Assembly (NCBI RefSeq): GCF_019343105.1
Contig: NZ_CP073764.1
Coordinates: 2,232,001 to 2,296,000, forward strand
DNA from: Methylovirgula sp. HY1
GTDB taxonomy: Bacteria; Pseudomonadota; Alphaproteobacteria; Rhizobiales; Beijerinckiaceae
Direction: 5' to 3'
Length of the DNA: 64,000 nt
Part shown: piece after piece, positions 45,568 to 53,871 of the stretch
Layout of the letters: each line of letters opens with the position of its first letter
Position numbering within the stretch: position 1 is the stretch's first letter
Notes under the pieces: model-generated
The model's database searches: none
Seen by the model: only the letters and a program-made list of their open reading frames with translations
Told to the model about the DNA's origin: nothing
Made by a program: the position numbers and the translations under genes

Positions 45568-45676
45568 CGGTCTTATGTCGCAAACGCCACTGGAGCTCCG
45601 CAATGACCGGCGCCCCGGAAATTCTCACATATCGTGACCATGACCGTTGCGGTCGATCGCAAGCGGAGTCACTGAT

Positions 45677-45985
45677 ATGGCTGTGGGCGCACTCATCGAC
45701 ATTTTCTTTGGACTTTTGGCCACGATCCTCATTGCCTGGGGAGGTTTCGCCATGACTCCTCCCGAAATCAGGCGGTTAAAACACGCTAGATTTGCGTTCT
45801 CTCTGGCAGCGGGGTGCATCTTTATTGTTGTCGTTTTTCATTGCGCTTCGCTTCCTTACAATTTCTATGGTAGACTAGTTGCATACTTGGTATTTGGTGG
45901 AATCATCGGATTACTTAGCCGCGCTATGTGGCTAGCTATCGATTATGAAATTTCACGGATACAACATGATAAAAAATCTGATTAA
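45677..45985 (+). CDS. Transposon 2 cargo: small membrane protein
   Basis: This 102-residue protein has three hydrophobic helices (ALIDIFFGLLATILIAWGGF, FAFSLAAGCIFIVVVFHCA and LVAYLVFGGIIGLLSRAMWL) and a charged tail. Family not recognised. Base use becomes AT-rich from about 45840, unlike the host genes. It overlaps the next gene, suggesting an operon. Confidence 0.55.
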   Translation: MAVGALIDIFFGLLATILIAWGGFAMTPPEIRRLKHARFAFSLAAGCIFIVVVFHCASLPYNFYGRLVAYLVFGGIIGLLSRAMWLAIDYEISRIQHDKKSD

Positions 45986-46304
45986 ATTGTTTGATGATGT
46001 GCCGTGGCGCACTAAACTACGTCAACTCGTGATCTTTACAATTATCGGAATTGGACTCGTCTGTGCGAGTAGTGAGAGTATTCGTTTTATAGTTCCTTCT
46101 TTAGCAGAAGAACAAAAACCGGCCGCCCCTGTTGCTGTTACTGATCCGAAAGATTGCCCGTCTGGGTATTCGATTCTGTACGAAAATAGAGCTGAGGGAA
46201 ATCGAGTTGGTTATAGTTTGCCAGCCGATGCGAAGATCTGTCTAGTTAAAAATGAAGCAAATATGAACGGAACTGGTTATCAAATACGGCCCGCAGGAAA
46301 GTAA
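45966..46304 (+). CDS. Transposon 2 cargo: membrane-anchored hypothetical protein
   Basis: This 112-residue protein has an N-terminal helix (LRQLVIFTIIGIGLVCASS). It then has a periplasmic-looking domain with Pro/Ala linker and two Cys (KDCPSGY, AKICLVK) and short repeats of NG/GY turns. The sequence is clearly AT-rich compared with the surrounding genome, pointing to a foreign source. It overlaps the upstream gene by 20 bp. Function unknown. Confidence 0.55.
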   Translation: MIKNLIKLFDDVPWRTKLRQLVIFTIIGIGLVCASSESIRFIVPSLAEEQKPAAPVAVTDPKDCPSGYSILYENRAEGNRVGYSLPADAKICLVKNEANMNGTGYQIRPAGK

Positions 46305-46544
46305 TTAGATATCTTCTAATCTGATTCCATCCAATTCTAGCGCCGCAACGCATCCCAAGAAAAAAGTTGCTGCAAACGTCCCTCTCGCGAGCTTACTCGT
46401 GATCGACGCTTCTGTTTCATGAAGTCCATGCGCCTCTAGACGCTTCGCCAGCTCGGAATAGGTCACGCCGGCCCTTTTCATCTCAGCTTTGAGATAACGG
46501 GACGCCTTTTGCGCCAGTTCGGCCTCGTTTGCTGCGATGCCCAT
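46305..46544 (-). CDS. DUF6471-type small helix-turn-helix protein, divergent from the transposase
   Basis: This 79-residue protein reads KASRYLKAEMKRAGVTYSEL, AKRLEAHGLHETEASITSKL and a C-terminal FLGCVAALELDGIRLEDI. That is the DUF6471 pattern, an XRE-like HTH. The start at 46544 follows GAGAGGA. It is divergent from the transposase gene 107 bp away, the same place that the XRE gene holds in transposon 1. A repressor of the transposase is likely. Confidence 0.75.
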   Translation of the reverse strand: MGIAANEAELAQKASRYLKAEMKRAGVTYSELAKRLEAHGLHETEASITSKLARGTFAATFFLGCVAALELDGIRLEDI

Positions 46545-46650
46545 GCCGATTCCTCTCATAAATGACCGTGACCCATCATATATGAAAGATTGCTGTTGAC
46601 AATGACAGCTTATTCTATCATATTCGCAATGTTCCTAGCGGATATGATAG

Positions 46651-47637
46651 ATGTCGCAGCATTTCCTTCTCACCCGGCAAGCCAAGACCTTGAGCCTCGC
46701 TCAAGTCTTCCGCATGTCGGATGCCGAGGCGGAAATGACCTTCCGCAAGGTTCGTTGGCCTGAGACGGACGGCGCTCCGGTTTGCCCCGCATGTGGCGGA
46801 CTTGATGCTTATGATTGCCGCCGCCCGAACGGCGCTTCCCGCTTTCGTTGCCGCGCCTGCCGCAAGGATTTCTCGGTCACTTCGGGAACGCTGTTTGCCA
46901 GCCATAAGTTGCCCTTACGCGGCTATCTGGCGGCGATTGCGATCTTCGCCAACGAAGTGAAGGGCAAAGCGGCCTTGGCCCTCTCACGCGATTTGGGCGT
47001 GTCTTATAAGGCCGCTTTCGTGCTCGCCCATAAGCTGCGCGAAGCAATGGCCGAAGAGATGAAGGGCCGCGTTGTCGGCGGTGAAGGCAAGGTTGTCGAA
47101 ACCGATGGCGCTTACTTTGGCGGCTATGTAAAGCCGGCCAATCGGAAGGAAGATCGCCGCGACCGCCGCTTTTTGGAAAACCAAAGCGGCAAGCGCAAGG
47201 TTGTCGTCATCGTTCGCGAGCGCAATGGTCATTCCCTGCCGGCCGTGTTCCGCACCGAAGGTCAGGCGCTCAACTTCATCAAGGCGCGCGTCGCCAAGGG
47301 AACGATTGTGAATGCCGATGAGGCGCCGTCATGGGATAGCCTGCACGCCCATTTCGAGATGAAGCGGATCAACCACCAAGAGGCCTATTCACTCGACGGC
47401 GCTTGCACGAATTGGGCAGAGGAATATTTCAGCCGGTTGCGCCGCGCGGAAGCGGGCCATTATCATCGTATTGCTAGCGATTATTTGCTCCGCTACGCTC
47501 AAGAGGCGAGCTGGCGGGAAGATCACCGCCGCATGTCAAACGGGGATCAAACTTTCGCCGTTGCGGGGCTCGCGATGAGCAAGAAGACGAGCCCGGATTT
47601 CGTCGGCTATTGGCAGAGACACCGCGTCGTTGCTTGA
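46651..47637 (+). CDS. IS1595-family (ISXO2-like) transposase, intact
   Basis: This 328-residue protein starts MSQHFLLTRQAKTLSLAQVF. It has an N-terminal zinc ribbon (CPACGG...CRACRK), SVTSGTLFASHKLPLRGYLA, the first catalytic Asp in VVETDGAYFGGYVKP, the second in IVNADEAPSWDSLH, and the Glu region WAEEYFSRLRRAEAGHYHRI. It is homologous along its whole length to the split transposase of transposon 1, but clearly diverged (for example zinc-ribbon spacing), so these are two different elements and not copies of one. Confidence 0.93.
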   Translation: MSQHFLLTRQAKTLSLAQVFRMSDAEAEMTFRKVRWPETDGAPVCPACGGLDAYDCRRPNGASRFRCRACRKDFSVTSGTLFASHKLPLRGYLAAIAIFANEVKGKAALALSRDLGVSYKAAFVLAHKLREAMAEEMKGRVVGGEGKVVETDGAYFGGYVKPANRKEDRRDRRFLENQSGKRKVVVIVRERNGHSLPAVFRTEGQALNFIKARVAKGTIVNADEAPSWDSLHAHFEMKRINHQEAYSLDGACTNWAEEYFSRLRRAEAGHYHRIASDYLLRYAQEASWREDHRRMSNGDQTFAVAGLAMSKKTSPDFVGYWQRHRVVA

Positions 47638-47757
47638 TAGAAATCTTAGGATTGTGCGGAACTGTCATTAACACACTATATACAGTTCCCAGCCTAGACC
47701 GATATGCTATAAGGCCGTTAACGCAAACGCCCCGCCTTAAGGGGCGGGGCGCGCTAT

Positions 47758-47828
47758 GGCCAGGTGGCAGATTGGAATGTAACGCCCCTGCACGGTCGTG
47801 TATGTCGGTTCGAATCCGACCCTGGCCT
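47758..47828 (+). ncRNA. tRNA-like (tRNA-Cys-like) sequence in transposon 2
   Basis: Acceptor stem GGCCAGG (47758-47764) pairs perfectly with CCTGGCC (47821-47827), and the T-arm GTCGG-TTCGAAT-CCGAC is perfect. The D region GGTGGCAGATTGG is like that of bacterial tRNA-Cys. The anticodon arm is degenerate: CCTGCAC sits in the loop, but the stem pairs only with a bulge (ACGCC / GG-T-CGT). It is followed by TCG instead of encoded CCA. A GC-rich hairpin precedes it (47728-47751) and a terminator follows. It could be a decayed tRNA, a tRNA mimic or an attachment remnant. Confidence 0.6.
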
Positions 47829-47837
47829 CGTTAACTC

Positions 47838-47865
47838 TGGCCTCCTACGAGAGGCCATTTCTTTT
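47838..47865 (+). terminator. Rho-independent terminator after the tRNA-like sequence
   Basis: TGGCCTC (47838-47844) - CTACGA - GAGGCCA (47851-47857), followed by TTTCTTTT. A proper terminator 10 bp after the tRNA-like sequence suggests it is, or was, transcribed as an RNA. Confidence 0.75.
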
Positions 47866-47971
47866 ACACGCTATACAACCTATGATGAGTCGAATCAAGA
47901 ATCGTTTAGCGTGTAGGTTGCATTATACTTCGCGTCTTTGGCGAGGGTAAATCAAATTCTTTGTTAGAAGG

Positions 47972-48415
47972 TTACAGCGCCAGTGACCACCGCGCCGTGA
48001 CCCTCTCGCCTGTCTTTGTCACCCAACCGCGATCCCTGACGAGATAATTCAGGTTCGAGCGTATGGTGTTGGTGAGGCCCTTGGCGGCTTCCGGCCCATG
48101 TCCGAGCTGGCGAGCTACGTCTTCAACAACTTCGGCTGTTGAGAGCGGCTTTCCAGCGGTCCTGAGCGCGGTCAGGATCAGGCGGTTGAGTTCGCCGGCT
48201 TTGAATAGCTTGGTGCGCTTGAAGGTCCGCTTATGTGGAATCTTGGTCGGGTCGTCTTCGGTAAAGAGCGAGAGAGTCCCATCCACATTCGCAAGAAGCT
48301 CGCGGAGATAGCGGAGCTGGCGTTCTACAGAAACGATCTCACCGGCTATCGTTGCCCGGCGCTCTTTGAGAGCCGCAAGGGCATATTGATTTGATTTGTG
48401 ATAGTGCGTGGTCAT
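47972..48415 (-). CDS. Transposon 2 tip gene: coiled-coil plus winged-helix-like protein
   Basis: This 147-residue protein has a coiled coil (ALKERRATIAGEIVSVERQL) and VDGTLSLF, then basic KRTFKRTKLFKAGELNRLIL. A winged-helix-like end reads KPLSTAEVVEDVARQLGHGP and LNYLVRDRGWVTKTGERV. It is related in outline to the product of 39654-40079 and holds the same position: near the end, convergent with the transposase. Probably a DNA-binding accessory protein of these elements. Confidence 0.65.
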   Translation of the reverse strand: MTTHYHKSNQYALAALKERRATIAGEIVSVERQLRYLRELLANVDGTLSLFTEDDPTKIPHKRTFKRTKLFKAGELNRLILTALRTAGKPLSTAEVVEDVARQLGHGPEAAKGLTNTIRSNLNYLVRDRGWVTKTGERVTARWSLAL

Positions 48416-48474
48416 GCCCTGAGATTTAGGGGCGCACTGGGTTCATTTCTTGTGGCGAATGTGCCATAATACCG

Positions 48475-49224
48475 CTGCCGCAATTATTTGCAATCGAATA
48501 TGCCGCCCTGTTCGACGTGCTGAACATCGGCCTCGGCGATCTCGGGCTGCCGTTTCCTCTCGGTGGCAGTTCCAATCATTTTCGTACGGATATATTGCGC
48601 AAGCTCTGCGGTTGGGACGCCTGGAACGTGACCGAGGACGCCGATATCGGCTTCCGTTTGGCGCGTTTTGGCTATCGCACCGAAACCCTTGCTTCATCCA
48701 CACTCGAAGAAGCCCCAGCGACCTTGCAAGGTTTCATTGGGCAAAGACGACGCTGGTGCAAAGGCTGGTATCAAACACTCGGCACACTTTGCCACGATCC
48801 CCACCGCGTGCTGCGCCAGGTCGGGCTTGCGCGGGGCATCGCTATGCTTCTCGTCCTGTTCTCGAACGTCCTGACGCCGCTTTGCGCTCCACTCGGCGCG
48901 CTATGTTTGGGTTTTGCCGCCATACGCCACGGTCTCTCCTGGCCTTCGACAATTTTGGAGATCGGCGCGACGACCTTGTGGAGTTCCGTTCTTTTGGGCG
49001 GGGGTGGTGCGGTTCTGGGACCTATCCTCCTTGGCATGAAGCGGCGCGGTCTTCTCCCGCTGTGGCCGAAGCTTCTCCTCCTGCCGGCCTATTATGCGCT
49101 CATCTCCTTCGCCGCTTGGACAGGGCTCTACGAGCTCGTGGTGCGCCCCTATCATTGGTGCAAGACCGAGCATGGCGGCAGCGGCATAAGCGCCGAGGCC
49201 ACGGGGCCGCCCGCCCTCAAATAG
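48475..49224 (+). pseudogene. Family 2 glycosyltransferase, fragment 3 of 3 (C-terminal)
   Basis: It resumes LFAIEYAALFDVLNIGLGDL, LGLPFPLGGSSNHFRTDILR, the TED motif in WNVTEDADIGFR, and the QxxRW motif in GFIGQRRRWCKGWYQTLG. Four more transmembrane helices follow, ending GGSGISAEATGPPALK. With fragments 1 and 2 (one copy of each 8-bp duplication) the total is exactly 1998 nt, one open frame of 665 residues. All processive-GT2 motifs (DAED, TED, QRRRW) survive, so no other damage is visible. Confidence 0.93.
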
Positions 49225-49299
49225 CGGCCGGGGCGCCGCAAGATCGTGCCTGCCATATTGACGGACCTCGACGCGTTTCCTAGAGCAGGCGGCAAGGAT

Positions 49300-49370
49300 A
49301 CTGCTAAAGCGTTTGCCGACCGGAGGGAATCACCCGATCGGAAAACGCTCCAAATCAATAAGCTGGAGCA
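49300..49370. repeat. Dispersed palindromic repeat, copy 6, upstream of lysS
   Basis: It contains GAATCACCCGATCGGAAAAC and CGCTCCAAATCAATAAGC followed by TGGAGCA, nearly identical to 14007-14036. It ends about 50 bp before the lysS start. Confidence 0.65.
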
Positions 49371-49417
49371 CGCGCAGTTCGGCGCCGGCCGAGGCCGCGC
49401 TGGTTCAGGAATAGATC

Positions 49418-51139
49418 ATGTCTTCCGTCGCACAGCCGGCAAACCCGCCGCTCTCTCTTCTCGATGCTGCCCGCAATTCCAACGCCTGGCCGTTCGAAGA
49501 GGCGCGGAAAATCGTCAAAAGGATCGAGAAAACCGGCAAGACCGAGGTGCTGTTCGAGACCGGATACGGACCCTCTGGCCTGCCGCATATCGGCACGTTC
49601 GGCGAGGTCGCGCGCACCAGCATGGTGCGCCATGCCTTCCGCGTCTTGACCGGCGATCAGGTCAAAACGCGGCTTCTCGCCTTTTCCGACGATATGGATG
49701 GCCTGCGCAAAGTCCCCGATAATATCCCCAACCGCGAACTCATCGCGGCGCATCTCGGTAAGCCCTTGACGCAAGTGCCCGATCCGTTCGGGACGCATCC
49801 AAGCTTCGGCGCCCACAACAACGCGCGGCTGCGCGCCTTTCTCGATGCATTCGGCTTCGATTATGAATTCGCTTCAGCCACGGATTATTACACCTCCGGC
49901 CGGTTCGATGCGGCGCTCCTGCGCCTGCTCGCCCGCTATGAAGAGGTGATGGCGATCATGCTGCCGAGCTTTCGGCAGGAACGCGCCGCGACCTATTCGC
50001 CGTTTCTGCCGATCCATCCGGTGACCAATATCGTCATGCAAGTGCCGATCGATGCCTTGGACGCGCAGGCGGGCACGATCACCTGGCACGATCCGGAGAC
50101 GGCTGAGAGCTTCGTGACGCCGGTCACCGGCGGCAAATGCAAATTGCAATGGAAGCCCGATTGGGCAATGCGCTGGTATGCCCTCGGCGTCGATTACGAG
50201 ATGGCCGGCAAGGATCTGATCGACTCGGTGAAACTCTCCGGCGAGATCGTGCGCACGCTCGGCGGGTCGGCCCCGGAGGGGTTCAATTACGAATTGTTCC
50301 TCGACGAGAAGGGCCAAAAAATCTCGAAGTCAAAAGGCAATGGCCTGACGATCGAGGATTGGCTGACCTATGCAAGCCCGGAGAGCCTGTCGCTCTTCAT
50401 GTATCAAAAGCCAAGCGCGGCGAAGCGGCTCTATTTCGATGTGATCCCGCGCACGGTCGATGATTATCTGACTTTTCTCGAGGCCTATCCGCGCCAGGAC
50501 GCCAAGGAGCATCTCGGCAATCCGGTCTGGCACATTCATTCCGGCGAACCGCCGGCGCCGGAACTGCTGCGCCACGAAGGCAGCGGCACGACCATCTCGT
50601 TTGTGATGCTGCTCAACCTTGCCGCCGTCGCCAACAGCGAAGACCCTCTGGTGTTATGGGGATTTCTGCGCCGCTATGCACCGGATGTGACACCGCAGAA
50701 TCATCCGCGGCTCGATCAACTCGTCACTTATGCGGTGCGCTATTTCCGCGATTTCGTCCGCCCGAACAAAGCTTATCGCGCGCCGGACGACATCGAGCGT
50801 GCGGCGCTCGCGCAACTCGCCGACATGCTCGCCAATCTACCGGCACAGGCGAGCGCTGAGCTGATCCAGACCAGCCTCTATGACATCGCGCGGCCAATTC
50901 CGCGCTATCAGGATTTGAAGGCCAAGGGCGCGACACCCGAACGACCGGGCGTCTCCAATGAATGGTTCAACATGCTCTATCAAGTGCTGCTCGGCGAAAG
51001 CCGCGGGCCGCGCTTCGGTTCGTTCGTCGCGCTTTATGGGATTGCCGAAACGCGGCGATTGATCGGCGAGGCTCTGGATGGTGCGCTGCTGCGCAAACAT
51101 GCTGCTTTTGTGGAAGAAAGAGGCGGCGCCAAAATCTGA
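49418..51139 (+). CDS. lysS: Class I lysyl-tRNA synthetase
   Basis: This 573-residue enzyme has Rossmann-fold class I signatures: the HIGH-type motif in [20 protein letters not shown] (near residue 57) and the KMSKS-type [10 protein letters not shown] (near 302). An alpha-helix-cage C-terminal domain follows. Class I LysRS (often called LysK) replaces the usual class II LysRS in alphaproteobacteria and archaea. It charges tRNA-Lys. The gene sits downstream of the interrupted glycosyltransferase; a promoter of its own must lie within 49225-49417, together with a dispersed repeat. Confidence 0.95.
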   Translation: MSSVAQPANPPLSLLDAARNSNAWPFEEARKIVKRIEKTGKTEVLFETGYGPSGLPHIGTFGEVARTSMVRHAFRVLTGDQVKTRLLAFSDDMDGLRKVPDNIPNRELIAAHLGKPLTQVPDPFGTHPSFGAHNNARLRAFLDAFGFDYEFASATDYYTSGRFDAALLRLLARYEEVMAIMLPSFRQERAATYSPFLPIHPVTNIVMQVPIDALDAQAGTITWHDPETAESFVTPVTGGKCKLQWKPDWAMRWYALGVDYEMAGKDLIDSVKLSGEIVRTLGGSAPEGFNYELFLDEKGQKISKSKGNGLTIEDWLTYASPESLSLFMYQKPSAAKRLYFDVIPRTVDDYLTFLEAYPRQDAKEHLGNPVWHIHSGEPPAPELLRHEGSGTTISFVMLLNLAAVANSEDPLVLWGFLRRYAPDVTPQNHPRLDQLVTYAVRYFRDFVRPNKAYRAPDDIERAALAQLADMLANLPAQASAELIQTSLYDIARPIPRYQDLKAKGATPERPGVSNEWFNMLYQVLLGESRGPRFGSFVALYGIAETRRLIGEALDGALLRKHAAFVEERGGAKI

Positions 51140-51175
51140 CCAATGTTCAGCCGCGCGGCAGGCGTGGCCACCTGT

Positions 51176-51865
51176 TCAATGCAGCGAGGCCAGCCAGGTG
51201 GACACGAGCCGCCACGCGTTGACGACGCCGATCGTCACCAAGGCAAAAAGCACCGCCGAGCCCAAGATTTCGATGACGAAGGCGATGCCACGCCGCAGGA
51301 TGCCGGGACGCGGCGATGGCGGCGGCGGTGCCTCAGCCGCCGCCGGCATTTTTGTCCGTGTCTTGCGCGCGTCGACATAGACGCTGGCGGCCTGCTCGAG
51401 AGTCGTATCGCCGGCGAGCGCTTTCTCCCGCTCGATCAGCCGGCGCGCGACATAATCGACGACGGCGCTGATGATCGGCTCCATCCGTTCGCTTTCGGCA
51501 ATGGTGACGCGGCCGTAGCGCGTTGCCTGGACAAAGTGATAGGTGCGCCGATCGCGGCCCATTTCGACAAAGCCGATCATATCGATGAAGAGGCGCGGCC
51601 TGTCGCCGGGAACGAGGCCTATGTCGAACATATCGACATCTCGCGGAATATCGGCGAGCGCGGGCCGCAATTCCTCTTCCAGCATTTCGAGCCGGGCGGT
51701 CTCCGCGCCGCGCAATTCGGCGATCACTTCCGAACGCTCCGCTTCTTCGAGGCGTGCCTTGCGGATGGCAAGCTTCAGCGGCGACGGCGTGCGTGGGCCG
51801 ACCGCGCTATCGGCCTCTCCGGCGGCGCCTGAATTCGGCGGCACGTCCTGGGGCAAGGGGTCCAC
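51176..51865 (-). CDS. Conserved hypothetical membrane-anchored protein
   Basis: This 229-residue protein has a helical soluble region (about 25-150, with LEEAERSEVIAELRGAETAR, PRDVDMFDIGLVPGDRPRLF and DMIGFVEMGRDRRTYHFVQA). An Ala/Pro-rich linker (AAAEAPPPPSPRP) follows, then one C-terminal transmembrane helix (IAFVIEILGSAVLFALVTIG). I recall similar hypothetical proteins in Hyphomicrobiales next to lysS. Function unknown. It is convergent with lysS, 36 bp apart. The gap 51866-52159 upstream shows no gene. Confidence 0.7.
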   Translation of the reverse strand: MDPLPQDVPPNSGAAGEADSAVGPRTPSPLKLAIRKARLEEAERSEVIAELRGAETARLEMLEEELRPALADIPRDVDMFDIGLVPGDRPRLFIDMIGFVEMGRDRRTYHFVQATRYGRVTIAESERMEPIISAVVDYVARRLIEREKALAGDTTLEQAASVYVDARKTRTKMPAAAEAPPPPSPRPGILRRGIAFVIEILGSAVLFALVTIGVVNAWRLVSTWLASLH

Positions 51866-52159
51866 GCGGCAGCTCCATGGTTAACACGTCCCTAATTTAA
51901 AGAAGTCTTGGGACGAAGCAAGGAACGAGGCGCGAAGGCAAGGGAGAGTACCGCGATTTCCGTTGAATTTTGTCGGGATTGGATTTTGACATTGAGCTCT
52001 TCTGTTCAGGACAAGCTGTTTTCGCCAGCGTGATCTCAACTTTAAGATCACGCGGCGCGCCGCAACATCGGCAAAGTCGTACTCGACGTCTGACGGACCT
52101 CCCGCCATACGCCTCGCGGACGAGTCAAGGCCCATCTCATCGGCAAGCGTGAGAGAGCT

Positions 52160-52966
52160 CTACGCCGGGACGAAAATCTCGCCCTTTCCAAGCGCCGCCA
52201 TATCGCCGGAAAACCGCCGCAACGGTGCTTTGAAGAGCTTTCCGGCGCCGCTGCTTTCCGCCTGCAAAAGCCGCGAAAAAAGGCCGGGGAAACTCGACGC
52301 GAACATGCCCGAATCGACGAAAGTGGCGCCGAGCACCGGCGGCTTGGCGAGCGCGATCGTGCCGCGCTTCATCAAATAGCCCGGATGCGCACCGCAGCGG
52401 CCGAGGACCACGAGCGTGCCGGCGATCATGCGGCTGCCGGGGCAATCGCCCGTATGGCCTTCGATCACGATCGTGCCACGGCGCAAGCGGTCGCCCGGCC
52501 GTTGCCCCACGCTGCCGCGCACGATCAGCACGCCGCCCGACATGCCCTGCATCTCGCCTTCGCGCGGTCCAGCCAGGAAATCTCCGGCATCGCCGGCGAT
52601 CTCGATCCGGCCACCACTCATGCCCGAGCCGGCGAAAGGCCCGGCATCGCCGGAAACCACGAGTTCACCACCCGACATGCCGCGCCCGGCTTCGATCCCG
52701 ACATCGCCATCGACGCTGATGCGGCCATTCTGGAGGCCCCGGCCGAGTCTGTCGAAACGCTCGGAGCCGCCGTCGAAGCGAATCTCTTCGACAGAGCCGG
52801 CACGCAACGTGAAAACATCACCGACGGTGATTTTTTCACGCGTCGTCGCGAGATCGATCGCGGCAATCTCGGCCACGCTTTTGCCGGCGAGAAGATGCGG
52901 CAGAAGCGGCGAAAGATCGAGCCGCTGGGCGGGCTTTGCCTTGAGAGCGAAGACGAGCGGTTTCAT
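52160..52966 (-). CDS. fhcC: Formyltransferase/hydrolase complex subunit C
   Basis: This 268-residue homologue of formylmethanofuran dehydrogenase subunit C (FwdC/FmdC) is built of right-handed beta-helix turns with a repeating GxGMSGG-type motif (GMSGGELVVSGDAGPFAGSG, GMSGGRIEIAGDAGDFLAG, GMSGGVLIVRGSVGQRPGD). In methylotrophs it is part of the FhcABCD complex that passes formyl from H4MPT to methylofuran and hydrolyses it to formate. It starts 4 bp inside fhcD. Confidence 0.95.
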   Translation of the reverse strand: MKPLVFALKAKPAQRLDLSPLLPHLLAGKSVAEIAAIDLATTREKITVGDVFTLRAGSVEEIRFDGGSERFDRLGRGLQNGRISVDGDVGIEAGRGMSGGELVVSGDAGPFAGSGMSGGRIEIAGDAGDFLAGPREGEMQGMSGGVLIVRGSVGQRPGDRLRRGTIVIEGHTGDCPGSRMIAGTLVVLGRCGAHPGYLMKRGTIALAKPPVLGATFVDSGMFASSFPGLFSRLLQAESSGAGKLFKAPLRRFSGDMAALGKGEIFVPA

Positions 52967-53871
52967 GGCAGAAGATCTTTCAGATGATAATGGAAGGGTC
53001 CGAGCTTGCCGCCGTAATTGCCGGCGCCGATGCGGCGGGCGCCAGCCCGCGGCCCGAGCTTGACGATCGCGGCAATGCCGGCGCGCATCGCATCGGCAAC
53101 GGACTTCTCGGTCAAGCCGTCGATCACGATTTCGAGCACGCAGCCGATGTCATCGTCGAGCGCCGTCGCAACCGAGCCGCGCAGGCTCGGGCAATAGGCA
53201 TCATTGGTCGACGCGAACATGACTTTGTATTTCGAGCCGACCTTCGAGCCCGAGCGAACGATACCGCCGGGAAAAGGCAGCACGACGTCGCGCACGTCGT
53301 TCATCGCCTCGACCGCGGCTTCGGCAGCCCGCAAGGTCTTCTCGTAATCGGCGCCCATGATGAGCAGATTGCCGCCGCCGACGCCGCCCTTGGTGACGCC
53401 GGCGCCGGACTCGCAGAGGAATTCGCCGTCCATGACGGGCACGCGCCAGAAATGCCGGCTGCCGAATTTCTTCGAGATCTGCCAGCCATCGCCGAAATAG
53501 CGCAGCGAATCGCCGAGCTTCAGCTCCTCATCGGCCTGAAGGTCGGAAAAGCAGGCCGAACCGGGCGAGGTCAAAACGCATTGGCCGACGCGATTGACGA
53601 GCTGCTTTTGCAGCTCCTCGCCCGACATGGCGAGGAGCAGGACGCGAACGCCCGGCCTTCCGTCTGGCGTCTCGCGCGCATCCACTTCACAATCGATGCC
53701 GGCCTCGCAACCGCAGCCGATGACCGACGTGGCAAAGCCAGTCATGGTCACCGCGGCTTGCCGCGCCCAGCGCTTGTTCGGCCCAGTGATAAGCAGCGCC
53801 GTGCCCTGCATCGGGAAAGCTTCGGCGAAGCTTTCGTCGATACGTACCCCATTTTTGATCATCGGCCGCAT
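52963..53871 (-). CDS. fhcD: Formylmethanofuran:H4MPT formyltransferase, subunit D of the Fhc complex
   Basis: This 302-residue homologue of archaeal Ftr has ITGPNKRWARQAAVTMTGFA, VIGCGCEAGIDC, TNDAYCPSLRGSV, and a C-terminal NYGGKLGPFHYHLKDLLP. It moves the formyl group between formyl-H4MPT and methylofuran. It overlaps fhcA by 13 bp and fhcC by 4 bp, so the operon fhcBADC is translationally coupled. Confidence 0.96.
   Translation of the reverse strand: MRPMIKNGVRIDESFAEAFPMQGTALLITGPNKRWARQAAVTMTGFATSVIGCGCEAGIDCEVDARETPDGRPGVRVLLLAMSGEELQKQLVNRVGQCVLTSPGSACFSDLQADEELKLGDSLRYFGDGWQISKKFGSRHFWRVPVMDGEFLCESGAGVTKGGVGGGNLLIMGADYEKTLRAAEAAVEAMNDVRDVVLPFPGGIVRSGSKVGSKYKVMFASTNDAYCPSLRGSVATALDDDIGCVLEIVIDGLTEKSVADAMRAGIAAIVKLGPRAGARRIGAGNYGGKLGPFHYHLKDLLP

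Larger units (their letters stand above)
45568..48474. mobile_element. IS1595-family cargo transposon 2 (intact)
   Basis: This 2907-bp element has 22-bp imperfect inverted repeats (45568-45589 starting CGGTCTTATG; 48453-48474 ending CATAATACCG; 17 of 22 matching) and an 8-bp duplication CTGCCGCA (45560-45567, 48475-48482). Contents in order: two small membrane-type genes of lower GC, a DUF6471 gene on the minus strand, an intact ISXO2-like transposase, a tRNA-like sequence with a terminator, and a tip gene on the minus strand. The transposase has all catalytic residues, so it may be active and could also move transposon 1 if the ends are recognised. Confidence 0.93.

Noticed and set aside
51881-52135. 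84-codon minus-strand frame in the gap before fhcC
   Set aside because: It has no ribosome site and no conserved features, and its composition is like random GC-rich sequence.
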